A stretch of 64,000 bases of DNA from Spirosoma rhododendri (GCF_012849055.1 NZ_CP051677.1:806001-870000), one strand, 5' to 3'; shown: positions 25,635-35,916, counted from the stretch's first letter. Notes: a model not told the origin generated them from the sequence alone. Numbers and translations: made by a program.

Positions 25635-27123
25635 ATTTATACGCCACCTCGCTCCAGCGAAGCTCGTTTTTGAGTTGGCGCAGGGTGGTGTTTTTATCGA
25701 TCACCACCAGTTCGACGCCAAACAGTTCGGCGAAGTCTTCGACGTGTTCGGTCGTCAGGTTTTGGCTATACACCGTGTGGTGCGCGCCACCCGCGTAAAT
25801 CCAGGCAGCACAGCCGGTGGCCATGTCGGGCATGGGCTTCCAAAGCGCGCGGGCTACGGGCAGCTTGGGCAGTGCCTGCGCCACCTCGACGGCTTCGACT
25901 TCGTTGACGATCAGGCGGAAGCGATTTCCCATATCAACCAGCGACACGTTAATCGCCGGACCAGCGGGGGCGTTGAACACCAGCCGGACAGGATCTTCCT
26001 TACCGCCAATACCCAGCGGGTGAATCTCGCAGGTCGGTTTACCAGCCGCAATCGAGGGGCAGATTTCGAGCATGTGCGAACCGAGCACAAGCGGGTTCGA
26101 CGGATCGAAGTGGTAGGTGTAATCTTCCATGAACGAGTTACCGCCGGGCAAACCAGCCGCCATCACTTTCATCGTGCGGACCATCGCCGACGTTTTCCAG
26201 TCGCCCTCACCGGCGAAACCGAAGCCGTCGGCCATTAGTCGCTGCGATGCGATGCCAGGCAGTTGCTTCATACCGTGCAGGTCCTCGAACGTATCGGTAA
26301 ACGCGCCGAAACCACCGTCGGTTAGGAAGGCACGCATGCCGAGTTCGATCCGGGCTGCGTCGCGGAGGGATTCGTGCTGCGCCCCGCCCTTCACGAGCGA
26401 ATCCATCAGCGTATACGTGTCGGCGTATTCCTGCACCAACTTATCCACATCGCCATCGGCCATTTGGTTGATAACTGCCACCAGATCACCGATGCCGTAG
26501 GTGTTGACCGACATACCGAAGGTCATTTCGGCAGCTACCTTGTCGCCTTCGGTCACGGCTACCTGCCGCATATTGTCGCCGAAGCGGGCTACTTTCAGCG
26601 TTTTCAGCTCGTAGCCAGCTACGGCTACCCGGGTCCATGCACCAACCTGCTTCAGTACGGTTTCGTCTTGCCAGTAACCCACGACCACCTTCCGGTTCAT
26701 CCGCATCCGCGAGACCATGAACCCAAACTCCCGGTCGCCGTGCGCCGACTGGTTGAGGTTCATAAAGTCCATGTCGATGTCGGACCAGGGGATGTCGCGG
26801 TTGAACTGCGTGTGCAGGTGCAGCAGCGGCTTTTTCAGGATCGTCAGACCCCGAATCCACATCTTGGCGGGCGAGAACGTGTGCATCCAGGCAATCACAC
26901 CCACGCAGTTCGGCGCGACGTTGGCTTCCTGACAAACGGCATAAATCTCGTCGGGCCGGGTAACGGTCGGTTTGAACACGACCCGTACCGGCACAGCAGC
27001 ATTACTGTTCAGGAATTGCGCGATCTGCGTCGAATGGTCGGCTACCTGCCGCAGCGTTTCATCGCCATAAAGGTGCTGACTGCCGGTTACGAACCAGACT
27101 TCGTACTGTTTTAAATCAAGCAT
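25633..27123 (-). CDS. araA: L-arabinose isomerase
   Basis: This 496-residue protein matches AraA along its length (E. coli AraA has 500). The N-terminus [20 protein letters not shown], the middle [15 protein letters not shown] and [17 protein letters not shown], and the C-terminal [25 protein letters not shown] are family hallmarks. The metal-binding glutamates and histidines fall in those segments. It isomerises L-arabinose to L-ribulose in the cytoplasm. It is preceded by a large hairpin after araB and followed by the octamer repeat. Confidence 0.97.
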   Translation of the reverse strand: MLDLKQYEVWFVTGSQHLYGDETLRQVADHSTQIAQFLNSNAAVPVRVVFKPTVTRPDEIYAVCQEANVAPNCVGVIAWMHTFSPAKMWIRGLTILKKPLLHLHTQFNRDIPWSDIDMDFMNLNQSAHGDREFGFMVSRMRMNRKVVVGYWQDETVLKQVGAWTRVAVAGYELKTLKVARFGDNMRQVAVTEGDKVAAEMTFGMSVNTYGIGDLVAVINQMADGDVDKLVQEYADTYTLMDSLVKGGAQHESLRDAARIELGMRAFLTDGGFGAFTDTFEDLHGMKQLPGIASQRLMADGFGFAGEGDWKTSAMVRTMKVMAAGLPGGNSFMEDYTYHFDPSNPLVLGSHMLEICPSIAAGKPTCEIHPLGIGGKEDPVRLVFNAPAGPAINVSLVDMGNRFRLIVNEVEAVEVAQALPKLPVARALWKPMPDMATGCAAWIYAGGAHHTVYSQNLTTEHVEDFAELFGVELVVIDKNTTLRQLKNELRWSEVAYK

Positions 27124-27183
27124 TGTATTCGGTTGTAGAATGATTTTTCGATGATTTTTGCTGCGTTTCTCTAATTGGCAGGT

Positions 27184-27253
27184 TACCCCCCAGCCCCCTG
27201 AAGGGGGAGCGGTTCATTCGCGGAATGCTCCCCCTTCAGGGGGCTGGGGGGTA
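27184..27253. repeat. Perfect 27-base inverted repeat (CCCCTGAAGGGG class)
   Basis: The arms 27184-27210 and 27227-27253 are exact reverse complements with a 16-base loop. Each contains CCCCCTGAAGGGGG and ends in TACCCCCC/GGGGGGTA. It lies inside the araBA operon, 5 bases past the araB stop. It is related to the element at 5473-5550. Confidence 0.85.
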
Positions 27254-27257
27254 AAAT

Positions 27258-28922
27258 TTAAGCACTAACCAGCTCAGCGTTTTTGGCCAATTCGCTCTCC
27301 ACAAAGCCACCCAGTTTCCGATAGCGCTGGTACAGCATTTCGTAGACCGGTACCAGCTCCGGGCGGGGATGATACTCGGCGTCGAAGCCAGAACCCATCG
27401 CTTGCTGAGCCGCTTCCATTGTGGGGTGAACGCCAGCCGCAACAGCCGCGCACATAGCTGCCCCCAGCGCACACGCCTGATCGGCCTGCGCCACCTGAAT
27501 TGGTTTGTTCAGTACGTCGGCCAGGGTTTGCATCACGAACGCCGACTTCTTGGCAACGCCCCCAATGGCGATCACTTTTTTGATGGGGACCCCTTCTTCG
27601 ATGAACCGGTCGACGATGCTGCGCGAACCAAAGGCTGTTGCCTCTACCAGCGCCTTGAACACGCGGGGCGCATCGGTACCCAGGTTCAGACCAGCAATAG
27701 CCGATTTCAGCGTGTGGTTAGCATCGGGGGTACGACGACCGTTGATCCAGTCGAGGGCAATCAGGTCGGTTGGCGTAACGGGCAACTGCTCGGCCTGTTT
27801 GGTCAGGTGCGGGATGAGTTTTGCCGCCATTTTGTCGGCAGCTTCGTCGCCCAGTAGTTCGCGGACGGGTTTGGTAATCAGCCGGGCAAACCAGGCGTAG
27901 ACATCGCCAAACGCTGACTGACCTGCTTCCAGACCCAACATTCCCGGCGCCACCGACCCATCGACCTGCCCGCAGATACCGCGAATCAGGCGGTGGCCAA
28001 TTTCTTCATTGGGCGCCATCAGAATATCGCAGGTCGAGGTACCGATGATGCGAACGAACGCGTACGGTTCGATCTCGGCCCCGATAGCGCCCATATGCGC
28101 GTCGAACGCTCCTACGCCCACGACCACGTCAGTTGACAGACCCAGTTTCTCCGCCCATTCCGGCGACAGCGTACCCATCGCCTGATCGGACGTGTAGGTA
28201 TCGTGGAACAACCGGTCGCGCTGACCGGCTAGCAGAGGGTCGAGTTTGGTCAGGAATTCGTCGGAAGGTAGGCCGTCGAATTCGGCGTGCCAGAGGGCTT
28301 TGTGCCCAGCCGCACAGCGCGACCGTTTCAAGGTCAGCGGGTTCGTATTTCCCGTCAGGACGGCCGAAATCCAGTCGCAGTGCTCGATCCACGAGAACGC
28401 TTTTTCCCGAACGGCCTCATCGACCCGAATGGTACGGAGCATCTTGGCCCAGAACCACTCCGACGAATAAATACCACCAACGTACTTGGTGTAATCGGTA
28501 TCCCAATGGTGCGCCAGGTTATTAATTTCCTCGGCTTCGGCATTGGCGGTATGGTCTTTCCAGAGGATAAACATACCGTTGGGGTTCTCAGCAAAGTCGG
28601 GGCGCAGGGCCAGCGGCAAACCGGTTTCGTCGACCGGGCCGGGTGTCGAACCGGTCGTATCGATGGAGATACCAACAACCTGCCCGCGAACCTCCGCCGG
28701 AGCCTGCGACAGTGCGCCCTTGATCGTCGCTTCGATACCTTCGAGGTAGTCGAGTGGGTGTTGCCGGAACTGCGAGGTGGCGGGGTCGCAGTAGAGCCCC
28801 TGCTTCCAGCGGGCGTACTCGTGCACGTGCGTCCCGACGGCCTGCCCGGTCTGCGTATCAACGATCAGCGCCCGGACCGAATCAGTCCCGAAATCGACGC
28901 CAATCACGTAAGGGTTATTCAT
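27258..28922 (-). CDS. araB: Ribulokinase
   Basis: This protein has 554 residues from the ATG at 28922 (MNNPYVIGVDFGTDSVRALIVD); the extra 23 codons upstream are not conserved-looking. It is a FGGY kinase with the N-terminal phosphate loop DFGTDSVRALIVD, the substrate segment ISIDTTGSTPGPVD, and the C-terminal ATP site KKVIAIGGVAKKSAFVMQTLADVL. It phosphorylates L-ribulose to L-ribulose 5-phosphate, between AraA and AraD in the pathway. The length fits the ribulokinase branch (about 560). Confidence 0.95.
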   Translation of the reverse strand: MNNPYVIGVDFGTDSVRALIVDTQTGQAVGTHVHEYARWKQGLYCDPATSQFRQHPLDYLEGIEATIKGALSQAPAEVRGQVVGISIDTTGSTPGPVDETGLPLALRPDFAENPNGMFILWKDHTANAEAEEINNLAHHWDTDYTKYVGGIYSSEWFWAKMLRTIRVDEAVREKAFSWIEHCDWISAVLTGNTNPLTLKRSRCAAGHKALWHAEFDGLPSDEFLTKLDPLLAGQRDRLFHDTYTSDQAMGTLSPEWAEKLGLSTDVVVGVGAFDAHMGAIGAEIEPYAFVRIIGTSTCDILMAPNEEIGHRLIRGICGQVDGSVAPGMLGLEAGQSAFGDVYAWFARLITKPVRELLGDEAADKMAAKLIPHLTKQAEQLPVTPTDLIALDWINGRRTPDANHTLKSAIAGLNLGTDAPRVFKALVEATAFGSRSIVDRFIEEGVPIKKVIAIGGVAKKSAFVMQTLADVLNKPIQVAQADQACALGAAMCAAVAAGVHPTMEAAQQAMGSGFDAEYHPRPELVPVYEMLYQRYRKLGGFVESELAKNAELVSA

Positions 28923-29009
28923 GGGATAGTGTAGTTTGTCGGCGGTCGAAAAGCGGGTGGAGCAGGGCCCCACCCCCATTTGCACTACCAACCTATGATA
29001 AGAAAAAAT

Positions 29010-31016
29010 TTATGGCGTAACCTTTATGCGTACGACCGATAACGACCGGGGTGCCAGCATCATCGCTACTGTTTTTTTGTTGCTGTCGACCGGAATCTGC
29101 TGTTCTACCGGGCTGACGGCGGTAGCGTTTTCGAACGAATTCACGGCATCCAGCTTGTCATTCGTCAGCAGCATCACTGTCCCCGTCCTGGCCAGCTTTT
29201 TCGCGCCGTCGAGCTGAACGGTACGGTTAACGGACTTACCCGATACGTTGACCATCTTCAGGATGATCTCACTGGCTGCTTTGTCCCAGGCGGCCGATGC
29301 ATACAGGCTGTCTTTGCCAGCCAACGCCTGCCCGTTCGCCGTCATACTCAATACGTTCGTGCCTTTGTTGCGCGAGTACAGCTGTTGTACGTAGTAGTTG
29401 GGCGTCCCGTAGACGTGCAGGTTATCGACCCAGATCAGGTCGGGGGTCCATTGCCAGCCGTCAGCGTTGGCGAACAGGGGCGCGTACGACGCCATCTGCA
29501 CGACGGCCGCGTTGCGCTCCAGCCCGGTCATGAACGCAGCCTCCGACAGCGCACATTGCCAGTTGTTTTTGTTGGTTGGCTTCGCAACGTCGTCGCTCTG
29601 CGCGGCCCACTCCCCGGCAAACACCTTCGAGCCGTTACGCGGGTAGCTGTCGTAGCGGCCAACGTTCTGCAAAAACCACTCGGGCCGACGGTAGTAGTGT
29701 TCGTCGATAAGGTCGGCGTTCATGGCACGCAGATTCCCGTTCAGGTAGTCGAAACGGTCGCCGTTGGGGTCGGTACCCGAACTGCAAATGAGTTTGAAAT
29801 CGGGGTATTTGGCTTTAATGGCTTTCTGGAAAACGGCCAACCGTTCGATGTACTGCGGTCCCCAGTTTTCGTTACCCACACCCATCATTTTGAGGTTGAA
29901 CGGCTTGGGATGGCCCAAACCCGCCCGCACTTTCCCCCATTGGGTCGACACATCGCCGTTGGCAAACTCGATTAGGTCAAGAGCGTCCTGAACGTAGGGG
30001 TCGATTTGGCTCATCGGCACCAGTTCGGCGGTGTTGAACTGACAGGCCATGCCGCAGTTCAGGATCGGCAGCGGGGCGGCACCAATGTCTTCGCACAATT
30101 GAAAATACTCCAGAAAGCCCAGGCCGAACGTCTGGAAATAATCGGGTGCAGGGCGGTGACCAAACTCGAAATTCCAGCGGTTGATCAGCAGTTGCCGGTC
30201 TTCAATCGGGCCAAGCGTTTTCTTCCATTGGTACCGCTGTTCGAGGTCGTGGCCCTCCACGATACAGCCGCCGGGGAAACGCACGAAACCGGGTTTCAGG
30301 TCGGCCAGCATCTGCACCATATCGGCCCGCATCCCGCCGGGTCGCCCCTTCCATGTATCTTCGGGAAACAGCGAAATCATGTCGAGATCGATCACGCCCG
30401 TTCCTTCCAGCCCGATGCGCAGCTTGCCTTTGGGCTCGGTGGCCGTCGCCGTAAAGCTGACCTGTGCTTTGTGCCATTGGCCGTCGCGGTCCGCCGATGC
30501 GGTCGCGTCGGGGCTTAGCGTGCCCGTGCCGATGACTTCGTTTTGGGCGTTGAGCAAGTTCAGTTGCATCGTCACCTTGCCAGCCGACGGGTAACCGTAT
30601 AGAACGGCAAAATCGTAGCGCAGCCCTTTTTTGATACCCATTCCCCGAAACCCTTCGTTGGTCAGGCTCAGGTCGCCAGCTACCGCGCCGTTGGTTGTCA
30701 CGCGTAGGTATCGGGGATTGCTGCTTTTCTCATCGCCCCGGTTCTGCACCAGCACGTCGCCTTCGGTGCGCTTTTTCCCGTCGACTTTCCAGCCCATCAG
30801 CGGCTTAAAAAACTCGAACGAGCGATTCTTGACCATCTCAGCGTAAATACCGCCGTCGGCGCCGAAGTTGATATCCTCAAAGAATACACCCCACATCGTC
30901 GGCTGAATTTCCGCGACGGGCCTGGCCACGTCGACCCGGAGTACGGGCGCGGGCTGAGCGAGGGCAAGGCAGGCAGTTGCCAGCAACAGGGCAACCGTCT
31001 TTGTTACTACGTGCAT
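29010..31016 (-). CDS. Exported alpha-L-arabinofuranosidase, long GH51
   Basis: This 668-residue enzyme has a signal peptide (KTVALLLATACLALAQP). An N-terminal strand-rich part (about 60-210, with a jelly-roll-like CBM segment LRYDFAVLYGYPSAGKVTMQLNLLN) precedes the GH51 barrel. The acid/base glutamate is in MGVGNENWGPQYIERL, and the probable nucleophile in KVFAGEWAAQ. It is the first structural gene of the arabinose cluster, 111 bases downstream of the regulator. Together with the shorter GH51 it probably liberates arabinose from polymeric and oligomeric arabinan. Confidence 0.9.
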   Translation of the reverse strand: MHVVTKTVALLLATACLALAQPAPVLRVDVARPVAEIQPTMWGVFFEDINFGADGGIYAEMVKNRSFEFFKPLMGWKVDGKKRTEGDVLVQNRGDEKSSNPRYLRVTTNGAVAGDLSLTNEGFRGMGIKKGLRYDFAVLYGYPSAGKVTMQLNLLNAQNEVIGTGTLSPDATASADRDGQWHKAQVSFTATATEPKGKLRIGLEGTGVIDLDMISLFPEDTWKGRPGGMRADMVQMLADLKPGFVRFPGGCIVEGHDLEQRYQWKKTLGPIEDRQLLINRWNFEFGHRPAPDYFQTFGLGFLEYFQLCEDIGAAPLPILNCGMACQFNTAELVPMSQIDPYVQDALDLIEFANGDVSTQWGKVRAGLGHPKPFNLKMMGVGNENWGPQYIERLAVFQKAIKAKYPDFKLICSSGTDPNGDRFDYLNGNLRAMNADLIDEHYYRRPEWFLQNVGRYDSYPRNGSKVFAGEWAAQSDDVAKPTNKNNWQCALSEAAFMTGLERNAAVVQMASYAPLFANADGWQWTPDLIWVDNLHVYGTPNYYVQQLYSRNKGTNVLSMTANGQALAGKDSLYASAAWDKAASEIILKMVNVSGKSVNRTVQLDGAKKLARTGTVMLLTNDKLDAVNSFENATAVSPVEQQIPVDSNKKTVAMMLAPRSLSVVRIKVTP

Positions 31017-31127
31017 GCGTCTGTTAGACTAGTTTTGGGTGGTTAGCTTATCGTAATGACGCGGCACAGCGCATCGCTTTTATGTCGCGTCAGCCAGCAA
31101 TCAGCAGGGCGACTCATCAGGTAGTTG

Positions 31128-31838
31128 CTACGGTTTCGCCAGTTCAGCCAGCTCGGGCATAAACGTCGCGTAGCCGTTCAGGTAAGCCTGGTATTTCTCC
31201 GTATTGAGTGCGTACAACTGCCCCTTCTTGGTCAGCGATGTCTCATCTTTTTCACCAGTACCCCGCAAGAGATCGGTAGCGATCACTTTCCGGCTGAAAT
31301 TCCGCCGGTCGAGTTGAACGCCGTATATCGCTTCGTAGAGTTTGTGCAGTTGCGGCACCGTGAATTTTTCGGGCAGCAATTCGAAACCGATGGGGTACAT
31401 GGCCGCTTTGTAGCGCAGTTGGCGCAGGGCCGTTTCCACCATCTGATCATGGTCGAAAATCAGAGCGGGCTTGTCGGCGAGGTCGATCCACGACGCATTG
31501 TGGGCCTGTAGCGTAACCGGGTCCTGATCGTCGATCGTAACCAGGGCGTAATAGACCACCGATATGGTTCGTTCAACGGGGTCCCGGTTAACGGCACCGA
31601 ACGTTTGCAGTTGCTCCAGGTAGTTGTTGTGCAGGCCGGTCAACGTAAACAGAATCCGGGAAGCCGCCGATTCTAAGGCCTCGTTTTCTTCCAGAAACCC
31701 ACCCATCAGCGACCACTTACCAAACTCGGGCTCAAAATTTCGCTTGATCAGCAATAGCTTGAGCGCCTTCCCATCGAACCCGAAGATAATACAGTCTAAC
31801 GCGACTAATATTCGATGACTGTTTTCGTATAGATTCAT
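31128..31838 (-). CDS. araR: AraR-like Nudix-domain transcriptional regulator (NrtR family)
   Basis: This 236-residue protein has an N-terminal Nudix-fold domain (about 8-150) and a C-terminal winged helix (about 155-225, with LLPEKFTVPQLHKLYEAIYG). The Nudix box is degenerate: after GGFLEENE the catalytic REUxEExGU part reads SRILFTLTGL without the metal-binding glutamates. It is therefore a ligand sensor, not a hydrolase. In Bacteroides thetaiotaomicron an NrtR-type AraR represses arabinose genes and responds to arabinose. The adjoining arabinose cluster supports the same role here. An inverted repeat lies within its own promoter. Confidence 0.88.
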   Translation of the reverse strand: MNLYENSHRILVALDCIIFGFDGKALKLLLIKRNFEPEFGKWSLMGGFLEENEALESAASRILFTLTGLHNNYLEQLQTFGAVNRDPVERTISVVYYALVTIDDQDPVTLQAHNASWIDLADKPALIFDHDQMVETALRQLRYKAAMYPIGFELLPEKFTVPQLHKLYEAIYGVQLDRRNFSRKVIATDLLRGTGEKDETSLTKKGQLYALNTEKYQAYLNGYATFMPELAELAKP

Positions 31839-31872
31839 AGGTCAGAGAAAGGCGGTGGTTTAATCAGGCAAA

Positions 31873-31904
31873 CAAATATATAGTGTAGAATCTACACAAT
31901 ACAA
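31873..31904 (-). promoter_or_regulatory. araR promoter with embedded palindromic operator
   Basis: On the minus strand the -7 box TATATTTG is at 31880-31873, and a TTG lies at 31904-31902, 21 bases upstream. Between them sits the 15-mer palindrome GTGTAGA-A-TCTACAC (31883-31897), ideally placed to block RNA polymerase. It is a candidate AraR autoregulatory site. No second full copy was seen before the structural genes. Confidence 0.6.
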
Positions 31905-32008
31905 TAAGTACTATTATTAAGCAGAATATTTGTATTTACTGCAACATGCACAGCCGACTTTCTACCCTTCTTTTCGGGCTATCGACTATCTAATGTGGTA
32001 AAAAGAAA

Positions 32009-32047
32009 GCGGTTGCAACAATCTAATCAATAGACCGTTGCAACCGC
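32009..32047 (-). terminator. Terminator downstream of the Dabb gene
   Basis: An 11-base stem (32009-32019 with 32037-32047) has a 17-base loop, with T-rich minus-strand sequence after it (plus-strand AAAAGAAA at 32001). Confidence 0.7.
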
Positions 32048-32069
32048 CCTCCTTACACCCGGTTACGAG

Positions 32070-32465
32070 TTACTTGGCCTGATTGGTAAAATCAACGACC
32101 GTGACATCGGCCAGCCATGGACCGACGATGGTTCCGAACTCTTTGTGAGCCGGATGCGGCAAGTAGGCGTCCCGGTCTTTTTCCGAATCAAACGTCAGGA
32201 TAAACGCATGTGTCAGGCCGTGGGCGTGGTTTTCGGGGCTGTTGTTCGTTCCCCACTGAAAACCCTTGATTTCTTTGATCTTCGACGGCAAAGCCTCAAA
32301 CGCCGTCAGGATTTCCTTCAGCTTTTCGGGCGTCGTCTCCGGCTTGAATTTAAACAGGACAATGTGCTGCACGACGGCATTCTTCATGACTTTCTTAGGC
32401 GGTTTAGCATACGTACCGACAGCCAGCAACAGGCCAACCATCAGCAGGGAAAGAATTCGTTTCAT
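32070..32465 (-). CDS. Exported Dabb (stress-response A/B barrel) protein
   Basis: This 131-residue protein has a signal peptide (KRILSLLMVGLLLAVGTYA) followed by one Dabb domain. The pattern VVQHIVLFKFKPETTPEKLKEILTAFEALP, a central loop WGTNNSPENHAHGLTHAFILTFDSEKDRDAYLPHPAHKEF and the closing strand match the family. Dabb domains form small dimeric ferredoxin-like barrels whose substrate is usually unknown. The exported form suggests a periplasmic role. It ends at the hairpin 32009-32047. Confidence 0.85.
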   Translation of the reverse strand: MKRILSLLMVGLLLAVGTYAKPPKKVMKNAVVQHIVLFKFKPETTPEKLKEILTAFEALPSKIKEIKGFQWGTNNSPENHAHGLTHAFILTFDSEKDRDAYLPHPAHKEFGTIVGPWLADVTVVDFTNQAK

Positions 32466-32488
32466 AGGAACAGTTGATTATAAGCAGG

Positions 32489-32881
32489 TCACTCGTTTAA
32501 AATTCGTAAGTCGTCGACGCGCTCAAAATGCTTTCGATTTAACGTCGCCACGGGAAGCTGATGACTCATTGCGGTGGCCGCAATAAACAAGTCGGCGATA
32601 CCAATCTGTTTTCGCTTGCGTTTGAGAATGGCATTGATACGAACAGCTGTATCGACGCAGGCTTCATCGAACGGTAAATTCGTTATCGATCTAAATACAA
32701 TATCCCAAAAGACCAACTGGCTATCAGTGGCTCCCGAATAAATCTCGTACTTAGTTACGGCCGATACGGCGAATGTGTATCCTTGCCTTACCAGCTCAAC
32801 CCATATCGATTTACTCTTGTCCGATTTGCGGTAGTAATCAATTAGAATCGACGTATCAACCAGCATTACTTGATTCGCCAT
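32489..32881 (-). CDS. vapC: VapC-type PIN-domain RNase toxin
   Basis: This 130-residue PIN domain has its acidic metal-binding residues in order: D9 in MLVDTSILIDYY, E46 in SAVTKYEIYSG and D97 in GIADLFIAATA. The typical PVATLNRKHF ending follows near residue 115. VapC toxins cleave tRNA or rRNA with Mg2+ in this site. The gene overlaps the upstream antitoxin gene by 16 bases, the standard toxin-antitoxin layout. The length matches the family (about 130). Confidence 0.88.
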   Translation of the reverse strand: MANQVMLVDTSILIDYYRKSDKSKSIWVELVRQGYTFAVSAVTKYEIYSGATDSQLVFWDIVFRSITNLPFDEACVDTAVRINAILKRKRKQIGIADLFIAATAMSHQLPVATLNRKHFERVDDLRILNE

Positions 32882-33093
32882 TGATTGATTGCTTTTCGAT
32901 TGCTTTCGATAACGGCTATCTCTTCCTCGGTAGCAACTGGCCCCGATAATAGCAACGTTTCCAGATTCGTCGGTGGCCGTTCTGCCTGAATTTCTTCGTC
33001 GATCGCGACCCGTAGTTGCTTCAATTGCGTTGGCGGCAGCGCTTTGACGATCTGTACCAACTGGCTGAATCCAATGTCTATTTGAACTTGCAT
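32866..33093 (-). CDS. Antitoxin partner of VapC
   Basis: This 75-residue protein starts MQVQIDIGFSQLVQIVKALPP and has a helical, charged sequence. The first 30 residues (QLVQIVKALPPTQLKQLRVAIDEEI) probably form the folded part, and the rest is a flexible toxin-binding tail ending INQWRIK. It lacks a clear MazE/AbrB or RHH motif, so the antitoxin family is not identified. The role rests on its position just upstream of, and overlapping, a PIN toxin. Confidence 0.75.
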   Translation of the reverse strand: MQVQIDIGFSQLVQIVKALPPTQLKQLRVAIDEEIQAERPPTNLETLLLSGPVATEEEIAVIESNRKAINQWRIK

Positions 33094-33135
33094 AGGCGGT
33101 AACGGTGAAGGGCGAAGGTAACGATTTGCCGATAA

Positions 33136-33173
33136 AAAAGCGGGTTGATTCCCGAAGAAACCAACCCGCTTTT
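33136..33173 (-). terminator. Terminator of icd
   Basis: A perfect 12-base stem (33136-33147 with 33162-33173) reads into a T-run on the minus strand, and lies 17 bases past the icd stop codon. Confidence 0.85.
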
Positions 33174-33190
33174 ATCCGGATAAAACCCGC

Positions 33191-34408
33191 TTACGCCAGT
33201 TTGGCTTGCAGGTTTTCGTCCAGTGCTTCGAGGAAATCCTCGGTGTAGAGATAGTGCTCACCAGCTACCAGCTTCGTACCAGCCGGGAACGCCGACAGGG
33301 CCAGATCCTTGGTCATTTTGCCGCTCTCAACCGTTTCTACGCAGACCGCTTCCAGCGCGTTGGCGAAATCGATCAGGGGTTGGTTACCGTCGAGTTTACC
33401 ACGGAAAGCCAGACCACGCGTCCAGGCGTAGATCGATGCAATCGGGTTGGTCGAGGTTTTGTTGCCCTTCTGGTATTCGCGGTAGTGACGCGTAACCGTA
33501 CCGTGCGCGGCTTCGGCTTCCATCGTCTTGCCATCGGGCGTAACCAGTACAGACGTCATCAGACCCAGCGAACCGAAGCCCTGCGCTACCGTATCCGACT
33601 GTACGTCGCCGTCGTAGTTCTTACACGCCCATACGAAATTACCTTCCCACTTCAGGGCCGACGCTACCATGTCGTCGATCAGGCGGTGTTCGTAATGAAC
33701 CTTGCCTTTGTATTCGGCGTCGTAGATCTCCTGGAAGATGTCTTTGAACCGACCGTCGTATTTTTTCAGGATCGTGTTCTTGGTCGACAGGTAGAGCGGC
33801 CAGCCTTTGTCGAGGGCTACGTTGAAACAGGCCCGCGCAAACCCACGGATCGACTCATCAACGTTGTACATACCCATAGCAACACCACCCGCTTTGAAGT
33901 TGAATACGTCGAAGTCCATCACGGTACCGTCTTCGCCTTCAAACTTCATCGTCAGCTTACCGGGACCGGGTACGACGAAATCCGTAGCGCGGTACTGATC
34001 GCCAAACGCGTGACGGCCGATGATGATCGGGGCCGTCCAGTTGGTAACCAGACGCGGTACGTTGCTCATCACGATTGGCTCGCGGAATACGGTACCGTCG
34101 AGGATGTTACGGATCGTGCCGTTGGGCGACTTCCACATCTGCTTCAGGCCGAATTCTTCCACGCGCTGCTCGTCGGGCGTGATGGTAGCGCATTTGATAC
34201 CGACGCCATGTTCCCGGATCGCGTTAGCCGCGTCGATCGTTACCTGATCGTTCGTTTCATCGCGGTACTCAATACCGAGGTCATAGTATTTAATGTCGAC
34301 GTCGACGTACGGCAGGATCAGCTTGTCTTTGATAAACTTCCAGATAATCCGGGTCATTTCGTCGCCATCCAGTTCGACTACCGGATTGGCTACTTTAATT
34401 TTCTCCAT
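33191..34408 (-). CDS. icd: NADP-dependent isocitrate dehydrogenase, eukaryotic-like type
   Basis: This protein has 405 residues from the ATG at 34408 ([23 protein letters not shown]); the 40-residue extension upstream is not family-like. It is the homodimeric type found in mitochondria and many Bacteroidota. The substrate motif lies in [22 protein letters not shown], the metal site in [24 protein letters not shown], and the NADP site in [17 protein letters not shown]. It makes 2-oxoglutarate and NADPH in the TCA cycle. A minus-strand TACTTTTG box (34454-34461) may be its -7 element. It diverges from the barrel gene at 34619. Confidence 0.96.
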   Translation of the reverse strand: MEKIKVANPVVELDGDEMTRIIWKFIKDKLILPYVDVDIKYYDLGIEYRDETNDQVTIDAANAIREHGVGIKCATITPDEQRVEEFGLKQMWKSPNGTIRNILDGTVFREPIVMSNVPRLVTNWTAPIIIGRHAFGDQYRATDFVVPGPGKLTMKFEGEDGTVMDFDVFNFKAGGVAMGMYNVDESIRGFARACFNVALDKGWPLYLSTKNTILKKYDGRFKDIFQEIYDAEYKGKVHYEHRLIDDMVASALKWEGNFVWACKNYDGDVQSDTVAQGFGSLGLMTSVLVTPDGKTMEAEAAHGTVTRHYREYQKGNKTSTNPIASIYAWTRGLAFRGKLDGNQPLIDFANALEAVCVETVESGKMTKDLALSAFPAGTKLVAGEHYLYTEDFLEALDENLQAKLA

Positions 34409-34618
34409 TGGACTTGGGTATAAGCGATTGAAAACGATACAACTTTCGGGGGGCAAAAGTAGTAAAAAACCCTGTCTCCGCCGGATTCTACCCATACCAA
34501 TTGAGCAACTGACCAGGCGGGCGACCATCTGCTCATAAAAGCAATGTATACCGCTGTTACTTGATTGATATACAAAGCAGTCGTGGTATTTTGCCGATCG
34601 TTTATCACCGTAGCCTGT

Positions 34619-35818
34619 ATGTCACTATCCCCTACCAGACGCATCGCCGTCTTGCTTGCCTGCTTTTTTCTGCTGACCAGCCAAAGCTTCGCCCAGCTTT
34701 TTTTCACACCCGGCTACGTAGTGACAGCTACCGGCGATACCCTCAAGGGTGAACTGCGGGAGCAAAGCAGCCAGTTGCTTCAGTTTCGCCAGAACGAACA
34801 ATCGGCTACTCAGGACTACACACCGGCACAGCTCGCCAGCTACTTCGCCGACAATGCCAACCGGGTTGCGGTCCATCTGAAAGAAAACGGACAGGTTAGC
34901 TCTTATTTCATGTATGAACTTCTCGATGGCTATGTCAGTCTGTATCGACTCTTCAGCCCGGAAGGCCGGCTAACACACGCCCTTCGTCTACCCGACAAAA
35001 CGTTCGTACCGCTGCGGGGCAAGCTGTCGCTGCTGATGCTCACCAATAGCCTGAAGGAATGCAGCAATCCCAGCTTTACCCGACTGCTTAGCCCCCAATC
35101 ATTTTACGTGTCGGACGTTACGTTGAAGCGTATCGTCAGTGCGTACAATGCCTGCGTCAGACCCGATCAGGTGGCGAAGCAATCGACCAAGAAAAAGAAA
35201 ATGAGCTACGAACTTGGCCTGTCGGCAGGTATAGCCCGAAATCACTGGGCGTACGGGCGATCGGGCCAGTTAAATGCAACCTATTACGATCCTAGCGGCA
35301 GCTACAGCCCAACCTACACCGCTGCCGTCGGCGGTTTTTTCACGATTGCGCCCCGCAAACGGCTGTCGGCCAGCGTCGAACTAACCGCCAGTTGGTATTC
35401 GGGTAATCGCAACGTCCCCCTTACCGATCCACTGGAACCAGCTAAAAAAGCATCTCGGCTCTACTCATTTAAAGAGTCATATATCTCACTGCCATTCACG
35501 GCCCGTTACGTCTTTATAAACAAGCGTATGCGCTGGTATGTCAAAGCGGGGCTGGGGCCAACGCTAACGACCATCCGGGACGCCAACTTCGTATCGAGTG
35601 ATTTGGGCATGACGATTCCCGTTGATATTCTGAATCGCACAAACATAGGTATCGGGTACCTCGCCGGTGTAGGAACCAATTTTATAATTGGAAAAAACCA
35701 GCCCATTTACGTGGAAGCACGGGCGATGCCCCATGCCGTGCTGGATGGCGTAACGAACATAGCGACGTCTCATTCGTACCAGCTGAACGTCAACATACCG
35801 CTCATAAAACGGTATTAA
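34619..35818 (+). CDS. Exported outer-membrane beta-barrel protein
   Basis: This protein has 399 residues from the ATG at 34619 ([26 protein letters not shown]), giving a clean signal peptide. The first half (about 28-195) contains the [18 protein letters not shown] opening seen in Bacteroidota proteins of unknown function, followed by strand-rich sequence. The second half from [16 protein letters not shown] shows about eight alternating barrel strands and ends [14 protein letters not shown] with an aromatic final residue, typical for outer-membrane insertion. No substrate is evident. It diverges from icd and may share regulation with the M20 pair downstream. Confidence 0.7.
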   Translation: MSLSPTRRIAVLLACFFLLTSQSFAQLFFTPGYVVTATGDTLKGELREQSSQLLQFRQNEQSATQDYTPAQLASYFADNANRVAVHLKENGQVSSYFMYELLDGYVSLYRLFSPEGRLTHALRLPDKTFVPLRGKLSLLMLTNSLKECSNPSFTRLLSPQSFYVSDVTLKRIVSAYNACVRPDQVAKQSTKKKKMSYELGLSAGIARNHWAYGRSGQLNATYYDPSGSYSPTYTAAVGGFFTIAPRKRLSASVELTASWYSGNRNVPLTDPLEPAKKASRLYSFKESYISLPFTARYVFINKRMRWYVKAGLGPTLTTIRDANFVSSDLGMTIPVDILNRTNIGIGYLAGVGTNFIIGKNQPIYVEARAMPHAVLDGVTNIATSHSYQLNVNIPLIKRY

Positions 35819-35916
35819 TCGCACCATAGACCCTAAAAAAACATCGTCTTTTCACAATGTACCCTATCTTTATACGGCTAAACCAAAAATAGTTGTTATA
35901 AAATTTGGGTTCATTG

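Noticed and set aside
33206..34423. A 405-codon open frame antisense to icd
   Set aside because: It covers the same bases as an unmistakable isocitrate dehydrogenase and has no protein-like motif.
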